A DNA stretch of 36,291 nucleotides. It comes from a bacterium. Its GTDB lineage: Bacteria; Verrucomicrobiota; Verrucomicrobiia; Limisphaerales; UBA11358. The stretch covers positions 1 to 36,291 of the forward strand of contig JAJXYT010000134.1 in the NCBI GenBank assembly GCA_021780375.1, written 5' to 3'. The notes under the pieces are model-generated. The model was not told the DNA's origin. It worked only from the letters and a program-made list of their open reading frames with translations, and did no database searches. Positions 18,220 to 25,389 of this stretch are shown here, in pieces (positions within the stretch are counted from its first letter, which is position 1; every line of letters begins with the position of its first letter). The position numbers were made by a program, and so were the translations under genes.

Positions 18220-18240
18220 TGCGCGCGCGGCTCGACGGCC

Positions 18241-19737
18241 TTACACCACGCCGGTCCGTCCGGCGTCCGGAAGCATTTCCATGATCTCCGCCGCCGCACG
18301 GCCTTCGCGCAGCAATCGCGCCATGGTTTTCATGTGCGGGTCAATGTGGTTGAAGAATTTCTTGTACGCCGGGCAGAGATAATTCAAGCCGTCCTCGCCA
18401 TCGGGTGTCTTGATGAAACGATGCTTCGGGCATTCGCCGTGGCAGGCGAAACGGACTTCGCAGCGGCGGCAAAATTGCGGCAGCAAGTCGGATTTGTCAT
18501 TGCCGAATTTGACCTGCTGCGCCGAGTGCGCCATTTCACCAAGGCTCTGGTTCATCAAATTACCGAGATGATACTTCGGATAGACATAATGGTCGCAACT
18601 GTAAAGGTCGCCGTTATGCTCCACCGCGAGCGCCGCGCCGCATTTTTCGGCAAAGACGCAAAGCGACGAGCCCAGTCCCATCCAATTGCCCAGCGCGACA
18701 TCGAAGAGTTGCACAAAGATGTTCCCCACGTCACGCCGGACCCATTCATCGAAAATGGCGCACAGGAAATTGCCATATTGCTCCGCTGCGACACTCCAGC
18801 CTGTGACGCCGGGAGCGCCGGCATCCCTGCTGGCGGGTTCGGGCGCAGGTGAGGAATTCTCACCGGCCGAGATGCCGGCGCTCCCGGCGGGCGGCAACGG
18901 TGGTTCAGCAAAATCGTAGCCCCGTGTTTTCATCTCCGCCGGCGCGGCGCGCTCGACCAGCGGGATGAACTGCAGAAACCGGCTGCCGATGCTTTTCAGA
19001 AAGCGATAAACTTCCAGCGGTTGCTGCGAATTGGCGCGATGGACGACGGTGAGCGTGTTGAATTCCACACGATGGCGCTTCAGCAATTCGAGTCCATGCA
19101 TCACCCGGTCGAACGTGGGCTTCTGGCCCTTGTCCACGCGGTACCGGTCGTGCAACTTGCGCGGGCCGTCAATCGAAAGGCCGACGAGGAATTTTTCGGC
19201 CGCCAGGAATTCGCACCAGGCGTCATCCAACAAGGTGCCGTTGGTTTGCAACGCGTTGGAGATCGTCTTGCCGCCGGCAAATTGTCGTTGCAGAGCGACC
19301 GCTTTGCGAAAAAAATCCACGCCCAACAAGGTCGGTTCGCCGCCCTGCCAGGCAAAATAAATTTCCGGTCCCGGTTGCGCTTCAAGGTATTGCCGGGTGT
19401 ATTCCTCCAGGACTGCGTCGCTCATCCACCACTGCCGCTTGCCCCGTGGGGTAAGCCCGCCCGTCTCACCTAACCCGCTGCCATCCACTACCCCACGGGG
19501 CGAGTCCGGATACAATTTCTCCTTTTCCAAATAGAAGCAGTATTTGCAATCAAGGTTGCAGATCGGGCCGATGGGTTTCGTCAAAACGTGAAACCCTCGC
19601 TGGAGGTCTGTCGCCGGCTGGTTCAAGCGCGGCAAGGATAATTCATTTTCGCGGCCGCACAATCCGGTTACATCGCCAAAACTGGCGAGGTTCGCATCCT
19701 TGTTGCCTGTCCCCTGCGCAGTTAATCTCTTGCCCAT
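18241..19737 (-). CDS. Anaerobic sulfatase-maturating enzyme (radical SAM, SPASM)
   Basis: Radical-SAM enzyme that converts the active-site Cys or Ser of sulfatases to formylglycine. The CxxxCxxC cluster motif is C60-NLD-C64-KY-C67, preceded by HVLTKPIGPI as in the family. FAWQGGEPTLLG (SAM binding) and C-terminal Cys-rich SPASM motifs (SCDHYVYPKYHLGNL; FCRRCEVRFACHGECPKHRF) follow. The given start (ATG at 19737-19735) yields 498 residues, but the first 45 or so are not family-like and overlap the likely sulfatase promoter, so translation may begin nearer 19605, possibly at a non-ATG codon. Two segments absent from typical members (about residues 79-99 and 283-311) are encoded by palindromic DNA repeats inserted in frame; both appear to lie in surface loops. 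Its substrate is presumably the divergent neighbour. Confidence 0.92.
   Translation of the reverse strand: MGKRLTAQGTGNKDANLASFGDVTGLCGRENELSLPRLNQPATDLQRGFHVLTKPIGPICNLDCKYCFYLEKEKLYPDSPRGVVDGSGLGETGGLTPRGKRQWWMSDAVLEEYTRQYLEAQPGPEIYFAWQGGEPTLLGVDFFRKAVALQRQFAGGKTISNALQTNGTLLDDAWCEFLAAEKFLVGLSIDGPRKLHDRYRVDKGQKPTFDRVMHGLELLKRHRVEFNTLTVVHRANSQQPLEVYRFLKSIGSRFLQFIPLVERAAPAEMKTRGYDFAEPPLPPAGSAGISAGENSSPAPEPASRDAGAPGVTGWSVAAEQYGNFLCAIFDEWVRRDVGNIFVQLFDVALGNWMGLGSSLCVFAEKCGAALAVEHNGDLYSCDHYVYPKYHLGNLMNQSLGEMAHSAQQVKFGNDKSDLLPQFCRRCEVRFACHGECPKHRFIKTPDGEDGLNYLCPAYKKFFNHIDPHMKTMARLLREGRAAAEIMEMLPDAGRTGVV
18807..18889. repeat. Intragenic palindromic repeat (19-bp perfect arms) inside the maturase gene
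   Basis: Arms 18807-18825 and 18871-18889 are perfect inverted copies with the core GGGAGCGCCGGCATC/GATGCCGGCGCTCCC. The 45-base interior has an additional dyad (GGTGAG-GAATT-CTCACC). On the coding strand it adds a Pro/Gly/Ala/Ser-rich segment of about 30 residues without breaking the frame. Confidence 0.88.
19441..19501. repeat. Second intragenic palindromic repeat (13-bp perfect arms) inside the maturase gene
   Basis: GCCCCGTGGGGTA (19441-19453) and its inverse TACCCCACGGGGC (19489-19501) enclose 35 bases. It encodes an extra stretch (SPRGVVDGSGLGETGGL, then TPRGK) between LYPD and the WWMSDAVLEEY segment, where family members normally run on directly. The frame is kept. The sequence differs from the repeat at 18807, so it is a separate repeat type. 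Confidence 0.85.
19672..19689. promoter_or_regulatory. Dyad ATCGCCA-N4-TGGCGAG, copy 3
   Basis: Six of seven arm positions pair (spacer aaac), with the same half-sites as at 6809 and 7746. It lies 46 bases upstream of the sulfatase ATG and inside the doubtful N-terminal extension of the maturase, where a divergent control region is expected. Confidence 0.45.
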
Positions 19738-21271
19738 GAACTCCGCCAGCAGCGGCTGGTCACGCCGTGAATTCCTGATCGCCGGCACGGCCGCGGCCCT
19801 TTCGTTTCCGTACGTCTTGCGCGCCCAAAAAACGCGGCCGGCGCGCAAATTCAACGTGCTGTTTCTGATGTCCGACGATTGCCGCGTGGAACTCGGTTGC
19901 TACCACAGCCGGTTCCACGCGAAAACGCCGAACCTCGACGCGCTGGCGAAATCCGGCGTGCGCTTCGACCGCAACTACTGCCAGTTTCCGCTCTGTAATC
20001 CGTCGCGCTCGTCGTTGCTGACCGCGCGCCCGCCGACCCGGACCGGCGTCCTCACCAACCGCGCCGCTTTCCGCGATCTTCATCCTGACTGGATCAGCCT
20101 GCCGCAATTATTCCGGCAAAACGGCTACGTTGCCGTGCGCGCCGGAAAAATATTTCACGGTGGCATTGACGATCCCAAGGCGTGGGATGTGGCGACGCCA
20201 TGGACGAAAGCCGACGAAGGCGGGATGGAGTCGTATTCCGTCGGGCATACCATGGACACGTCAAAAATGGCCGAACGCGCCGCGCGCGATTTGCGGTCGC
20301 CCAAGCTGGCCGGCCGGGCCGCCGACACCACGCCGGGCCGCCGGAAGGCGTATTATTCCGATCGCATCGTGGTGCTGGATGGCAACGGTGAAGGCCATGG
20401 CGATTATCACACGGCGGACCGCACCATCGCCAACCTGCAAAAATACAAGGAGCAGCCGTTTTTCATCGCGTGCGGCTTTGTAAAACCGCACAGCCCGCCC
20501 ACCGCGCCGCAAACATTTTTCGATTGGTATGACGTGAAAGACATCGAGCTGACGCCGGATTTTGCCGCGTGGCCGACGGTGCCGCCGGGGTTTCCGAGCG
20601 CCGCCATTCGTCCGCGCAACGCCGATTTGTTCATCGGCCGCGGCGCGAGCGAGGCCGAGGCGAAGGAAGTCATCCGCGCCTACATCGCTTCGATTTCCTG
20701 GATGGACTGGAACATCGGCCGGGTGGTGGCGGAACTGGACAAACTCGGTTTGCGCGAAAAAACCATCATCGTTTTCCTCGCCGACCACGGCTATCAGCTC
20801 GGGGAAAAGGGAAAGTGGTCGAAGGCCGGCTCGTTGTTTGAAATGGGCACGCGCGTGCCGATGTTCATGGCTGTGCCCGGCGCCAAAGGAAAAGGCCAAT
20901 CCTGCTATCGCATCGTGCAGTCGCTCGATATTTACCGGACGCTCGCCGAACTGTGCGGTTTGCCGGCGCCGGAAGGCGCGGCAGGCGCGAGCCTGGCGCC
21001 GCTTTTGGAAGACCCGCAGGCGCCATGGGATCAGCCGGCTTACAGCGTCTGGAGCGAGGATGGCAAGACGTTGCACGGCACGGCGGTGCGGACGGAGCAG
21101 TGGCGTTATGCCGAGTACGGCGAAAACGGTAAAAACGGGGCGATGCTGCTGGATCCGAAGGCGGATCCGCTGGAATTGAAAAATCTCGCCAACGACAGCC
21201 AATACAAATCCGTTTGCGCGGAACTTTCGATGCTGACCAGAAAATACGCGGCGGCCTTGGGCCAGTCATGA
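19736..21271 (+). CDS. Tat-exported type I sulfatase (S1 family, iduronate-2-sulfatase-like)
   Basis: Sulfatase of 511 residues. ATG 19736 is followed by a twin-arginine signal (SRREFLIAGTAAALSFP), so the protein is folded, and probably matured to formylglycine, in the cytoplasm before export. The metal site LFLMSDD (44-48 region) precedes the core motif CNPSRSSLLTA, with Cys87 as the residue converted to formylglycine. GKIFHGGIDDPKAW and a C-terminal FLADHGYQLGEKGKWSK motif resemble the iduronate-2-sulfatase group (S1_7), which acts on uronic-acid 2-sulfates; the true substrate is unknown. The maturase gene lies divergently next to it. The stop overlaps the start of the GH2 gene (ATGA), so the two are probably co-translated. 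Confidence 0.93.
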   Translation: MNSASSGWSRREFLIAGTAAALSFPYVLRAQKTRPARKFNVLFLMSDDCRVELGCYHSRFHAKTPNLDALAKSGVRFDRNYCQFPLCNPSRSSLLTARPPTRTGVLTNRAAFRDLHPDWISLPQLFRQNGYVAVRAGKIFHGGIDDPKAWDVATPWTKADEGGMESYSVGHTMDTSKMAERAARDLRSPKLAGRAADTTPGRRKAYYSDRIVVLDGNGEGHGDYHTADRTIANLQKYKEQPFFIACGFVKPHSPPTAPQTFFDWYDVKDIELTPDFAAWPTVPPGFPSAAIRPRNADLFIGRGASEAEAKEVIRAYIASISWMDWNIGRVVAELDKLGLREKTIIVFLADHGYQLGEKGKWSKAGSLFEMGTRVPMFMAVPGAKGKGQSCYRIVQSLDIYRTLAELCGLPAPEGAAGASLAPLLEDPQAPWDQPAYSVWSEDGKTLHGTAVRTEQWRYAEYGENGKNGAMLLDPKADPLELKNLANDSQYKSVCAELSMLTRKYAAALGQS

Positions 21272-24039
21272 GATTACCATTGGCAGGCAAGGTGGTATTC
21301 CGGGTGCACTTAAAAAGTCCGTTGTTTTTTCTGGCAACCATTCTAGCCGTCATCCCATGCCCGTGCCCGGCAGAAAAACCGTTTGTTCCGCCCGCCTCGC
21401 CACGCGCAATGCTCGATTTCAATCCGGACTGGAAATTCATCCGCCAGGATGTGCCCGAGGCGGAAAAGTCTGATTTTGACGACTCACCATGGGCGACGGT
21501 TTCCACGCCGCATACCTACAACGACACCGATTCCTATGCGCAGATCATCAGCCACAGCGGCGGCGACCGTTACGCCTACGCGGGCATCGCGTGGTATCGG
21601 AAGCATTTCAAGCTTCCCGTCGGTGACGCGGGCGACAAGGTTTTTCTGGAATTCGAGGGGATCCGTCAGGCGGCGCGCTTCTGGGTGAACGGCCATGACG
21701 CCGGCCTCTACGAAAACGGCGTCACACCCTATGGTCTTGACCTGACACGGTTCGTCAAATTCGGCGACGCGGACAACGTCATCGCCGTGAAAGTGGACAA
21801 CCGCACGGATTACCGGGAGGCGTCCACCGGTGTGCCGTACGAATGGGAAGGACGCGCGTTCAACCCGGATTATGGCGGGCTGCATTCGGACGTGCGGCTG
21901 ATTCTCACCGGCAAGGTGTATCAAACCCTGCCGCTTTATGACGACCTCCGAACCACGGGCATTTACATTTATCCATCGGATTTTTCCTTCAGTAATAAAA
22001 CCTGCGATGTACACATCGAATCGCAGGCGCGCAATGAATCCGGCCGGTCGCAAGCCCTTACGCTTTCGGCGGTGGTCGTGAACGCGGCCGGAGACGCCTG
22101 CGCGCAGCTCCAGGGTAAGACTGCCGAAGTCGCGGCTGGCGCGACCGAGACCTTTACCGCCCATGGCCGACTGGCCGACGCGCATTTCTGGGACGTGAAC
22201 GATCCGTATCTCTACGACGTTTATTGCATCCTCACCGCGGACGGAAAAGTCGTGGACGTGCAAAAGGTCAGGACTGGTTTCCGCCAGGTTGAATTCAAGG
22301 GCGGCGCCGGCACGGGCGGCGTTTATCTGAACGGCAGATTTATTTATCTGACCGGCTATGCCCAACGTTCGGTGGATGACTGGGCCGGCCTCGGCGAGGC
22401 GTATCCGGACTGGATGCATGATTACAATGCGGCCCTGATCCGCCGCACGCACGCCAACTACATCCGCTGGATGCATATCGCGCCGCAGCCGGTGGACGTG
22501 CGGGCATGTGACCGATACGGCCTCATCGAGGTCTGTCCCGCCGGCGACAAGGAAGGCGATCCGGCCTTGGACCGGCGGCTGTCAGCGGTCGTCGCCGCGC
22601 GCCAGTGGGAACAGCGGATGGAAGTCATGCGTGACACGATCATTTTGTATCGGAACGACCCCAGCCTCCTTTTCTGGGAAGCCGGCAACTCGGTGCTCAC
22701 GCCCGGCCACATGCGCCAGATGGTGGCGTTGCGCAAGCAATGGGACCCTCACGGAGATCGCGTAATCGGCTATCGCGGCAACAGCGACAATGTGGCCAAT
22801 GCCGCTCTGACGCCGATTGCGGAATATTACGGCGTCATGATCGGACAGGATCCGCGCACCGATGCCTTGAAGGGTTACACGAACCTGTTCCGGGCTTACA
22901 GCGCCCAACGCCGCGACCGGGCGCCGCTCCTCGAATGCGAGGATTTCCGCGACGAAGCCGCGCGCCGGTTCTGGGACAATGATTCACCGCCCTTCTTTGG
23001 ATTCAAACCCGGTCCGCGCGACGTTTATCACTGGAACTCGGAGACGTTCTGTCTGGCTGCCGCCGTGCGCTATCGCGATTATGACATCAATCGCATCTCC
23101 AATCCTGATCCGGCGCACTCGAAATGGTCCGGTTACGCTTCGATTTACTGGTCCGACTGCAATGCGGACGGCCGACAGGACAGCAGCGAAGTCTGCCGGG
23201 TGAGCGGCAAGGTGGACGCCGTGCGGCTGCCGAAGCAGGCTTACTACGTCTATCGCGTGATGCAGAACCCCCGGCCGGATATCCACATCATTGGTCACTG
23301 GACCTATCCGATGAATACGGTGAAGACCGTTTACGTCGCCGCCAACCACGTTGATTCAGTCGAGCTGTTTGTGAACGGAAAATCGCTGGGCACGACCCAC
23401 CGGCCGTGTGATTTCGTGGACACTGATCATGGTCAAAACAAGGACCTCGGCAACACCGGCTACATTTACGCGTTCCCCGGCGTCCATTTTGAACCCGGTG
23501 AAATCAAGGCGGTCGGCAAGGTCGGTGACAAAACTGTGGCGGAGGACTCAAGGGAAACCGCCGGCCCGCCGCAACGGCTCAGACTCACCGTCCACACCGG
23601 TCCGAAGGGTTTGCGGGCCGACGGTTCGGACGTGGCATTCATTGATTTTGAAGTCGTGGACGCCAGGGGCGAACGTTGCCCGACCGACGAGGCGCGCGTG
23701 GATTTCAAAGTGACCGGTCCGGCCATCTGGCGCGGCGGCTACGACAGCGGCATCACCAATTCGATCAACCAGCTTTATTTGGACACCGAATGCGGTGTCA
23801 ACCGTGTCGCCCTCCGCTCGACGCTGACGCCCGGCGCCATTACACTCATGGCTTCGCGTCCGGGTTTGGCACCGGCCGTCGTGCACATCAAATCCATGCC
23901 GGTGGCTGTCGCGAGCGGACTCGAAACTGAAATGTCCCGGACGTTGCCCGCGCCTGAGGATGCGTTGCAAAAACACACGGTTTCATTGACGGAAACCGTT
24001 ACCCGCAGGCGCGGGAATTCCCCAACCAGTCCAAACTGA
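21268..24039 (+). CDS. Glycoside hydrolase family 2 enzyme (beta-galactosidase/glucuronidase-like)
   Basis: Secreted GH2 enzyme of 923 residues. The ATG at 21268 overlaps the sulfatase stop by 4 bases, and a signal peptide follows (LFFLATILAVIPCPCPA). The modules are in order: a jelly-roll sugar-binding domain (about 45-205, with WYRKHF and WVNGHDAGLYENGVTPYGLDL), an immunoglobulin-like domain (about 215-335), a TIM barrel (about 345-640), a DUF4982-like domain (VELFVNGKSLG) and a C-terminal Ig-like domain (LRADGSDVAFIDFEVVDARG). The usual acid/base motif Asn-Glu is WEAGNS here (E471...N474, S475), so the Glu after Asn is replaced by Ser. E556/E558 in LLECEDF are nucleophile candidates. Substrate is uncertain; galactan or uronic side chains of rhamnogalacturonan are plausible from context. 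Confidence 0.87.
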   Translation: MRLPLAGKVVFRVHLKSPLFFLATILAVIPCPCPAEKPFVPPASPRAMLDFNPDWKFIRQDVPEAEKSDFDDSPWATVSTPHTYNDTDSYAQIISHSGGDRYAYAGIAWYRKHFKLPVGDAGDKVFLEFEGIRQAARFWVNGHDAGLYENGVTPYGLDLTRFVKFGDADNVIAVKVDNRTDYREASTGVPYEWEGRAFNPDYGGLHSDVRLILTGKVYQTLPLYDDLRTTGIYIYPSDFSFSNKTCDVHIESQARNESGRSQALTLSAVVVNAAGDACAQLQGKTAEVAAGATETFTAHGRLADAHFWDVNDPYLYDVYCILTADGKVVDVQKVRTGFRQVEFKGGAGTGGVYLNGRFIYLTGYAQRSVDDWAGLGEAYPDWMHDYNAALIRRTHANYIRWMHIAPQPVDVRACDRYGLIEVCPAGDKEGDPALDRRLSAVVAARQWEQRMEVMRDTIILYRNDPSLLFWEAGNSVLTPGHMRQMVALRKQWDPHGDRVIGYRGNSDNVANAALTPIAEYYGVMIGQDPRTDALKGYTNLFRAYSAQRRDRAPLLECEDFRDEAARRFWDNDSPPFFGFKPGPRDVYHWNSETFCLAAAVRYRDYDINRISNPDPAHSKWSGYASIYWSDCNADGRQDSSEVCRVSGKVDAVRLPKQAYYVYRVMQNPRPDIHIIGHWTYPMNTVKTVYVAANHVDSVELFVNGKSLGTTHRPCDFVDTDHGQNKDLGNTGYIYAFPGVHFEPGEIKAVGKVGDKTVAEDSRETAGPPQRLRLTVHTGPKGLRADGSDVAFIDFEVVDARGERCPTDEARVDFKVTGPAIWRGGYDSGITNSINQLYLDTECGVNRVALRSTLTPGAITLMASRPGLAPAVVHIKSMPVAVASGLETEMSRTLPAPEDALQKHTVSLTETVTRRRGNSPTSPN

Positions 24040-24051
24040 AAAAAACAAGAG

Positions 24052-25302
24052 ATGAAACCAACCCTGTCCTCCTTGCTTCAGCGTTTCCTCGGCACCGTCG
24101 CATTGGCATTGGTAACCAGTGCCGGGGCGCGGGAACAAATGGCTTTCAAATTCAACTTCGGCGGTCCGACCGCGCCCGGCGTCATTTCCATTTCGACGAC
24201 GAATATTTATTCGGATGCGATTGGCTACGGGTTTGAGCCGGGCGGCCGCGTCCTCGCCGCCGACGGCGGGATCACCGGCACGAACGCGTTTTACTTCTCC
24301 GTCAGGCTGCCGGAAGGAAATTACCGCGTCACGGTCACGCTGGGCAGCGCCGACGGTCCGTCCACCACCACCCTCAAGGCCGAGTTGCGGCGGCTGATGT
24401 TGTATCACGTTCAGACCGCCCCCGGCCGGTTCGTGACCCGCTCGTGCATCGTGAACGTGCGCACGCCGGAGATCGCGGGAGACGGTGCGGTGCGGTTGAA
24501 GCCGCGCGAGAAGACCAGCGAGCGGTGGGATTGGGACGACCAGCTGACCCTGGAATTCAATGACACGCGGCCATGCGTCCATTCGCTGGCCATCGCCAGG
24601 GTGGACGTGCCGACGGTTTTCATTCTGGGCGATTCCACCGTGTGCGACCAGCCCGTCGAGCCGTGGGATAGTTGGGGCCAGATGCTCCCGGTCTTTTTTA
24701 AACCGGAAATCGCCATTGCCAATTATGCCGAGTCCGGCGAAACCATTGCCGATTCACTGGCCCGGAACCGGTTTAAGAAGGTGTTTAGCCTGATGAAACC
24801 GGGCGATTATTTGTTTATCCAATTCGGACACAACGACATGAAAAGCAAGCGCCCGGACGCGCTGGAACAGTACAAGGCAGACTACAAAAAAGTCATTGCC
24901 GAAACCCGCGCCAAAGGCGGCACGCCGGTGCTGGTCACTTCGATGGAGCGCAAAGCCGGCGTTAAGCATCCCACGCTGGAAGGTTATCCGGAGGCCGTAC
25001 GTCAAGTAGCCAAGGAGGAAGATTGTCCATTGATTGATCTCAACCGGATGAGCGTCGTGTTTTATCGGGCACTGGGCACGAATCTGGACAAGGCGTTCGT
25101 GGACGGCACACACCATGACAACTACGGCAGCTACGAACTGGCCAAGTGTGTCGTCGAAGGCATCCAGCAGGACCGCTTGCCGCTCGCAAAGCATGTCGTG
25201 GACGATTTTAAGGGATTTAATCCGGCCCATCCGGATCCCGTGGATACGTTCTACATGCCCGTCAGCCCGAAGTATTCGATGGTTAAACCGCCGGGGAATT
25301 AA
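24052..25302 (+). CDS. Rhamnogalacturonan acetylesterase, CE12 family, secreted
   Basis: Esterase of 416 residues that would remove acetyl groups from rhamnogalacturonan-I. It begins 12 bases after the GH2 stop with a purine-rich leader (ACAAGAG) before the ATG, and has a signal peptide (about 1-26). An N-terminal beta domain (about 28-185, FKFNFGGPTAPG), common in bacterial CE12 members, precedes the SGNH fold. Block I is ILGDSTVCDQP with nucleophile Ser195, block II is NYAESGETI, block III is QFGHNDMK, and block V is DGTHHDNYGSYELA with Asp351 and His354. It is the last gene of the sulfatase-GH2-CE12 run and faces the GH106 gene. Confidence 0.94.
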   Translation: MKPTLSSLLQRFLGTVALALVTSAGAREQMAFKFNFGGPTAPGVISISTTNIYSDAIGYGFEPGGRVLAADGGITGTNAFYFSVRLPEGNYRVTVTLGSADGPSTTTLKAELRRLMLYHVQTAPGRFVTRSCIVNVRTPEIAGDGAVRLKPREKTSERWDWDDQLTLEFNDTRPCVHSLAIARVDVPTVFILGDSTVCDQPVEPWDSWGQMLPVFFKPEIAIANYAESGETIADSLARNRFKKVFSLMKPGDYLFIQFGHNDMKSKRPDALEQYKADYKKVIAETRAKGGTPVLVTSMERKAGVKHPTLEGYPEAVRQVAKEEDCPLIDLNRMSVVFYRALGTNLDKAFVDGTHHDNYGSYELAKCVVEGIQQDRLPLAKHVVDDFKGFNPAHPDPVDTFYMPVSPKYSMVKPPGN

Positions 25303-25310
25303 AATTGACT

Positions 25311-25359
25311 TGCGGGAGCCGGGATAACGAGGCGCCATTTTCGCAATAGCGTTCCCGCA
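25311..25359. terminator. Candidate bidirectional terminator between convergent genes
   Basis: TGCGGGA (25311-25317) pairs with TCCCGCA (25353-25359), and an overlapping alternative stem pairs GGAGCCG (25315-25321) with CGGCTCC (25365-25371). The hairpin lies in the 87-base gap between the CE12 stop and the GH106 stop. There is no strong T-tract. Confidence 0.35.
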
Positions 25360-25389
25360 GTCAGCGGCTCCTCACGTCGGCTCCTGCTC

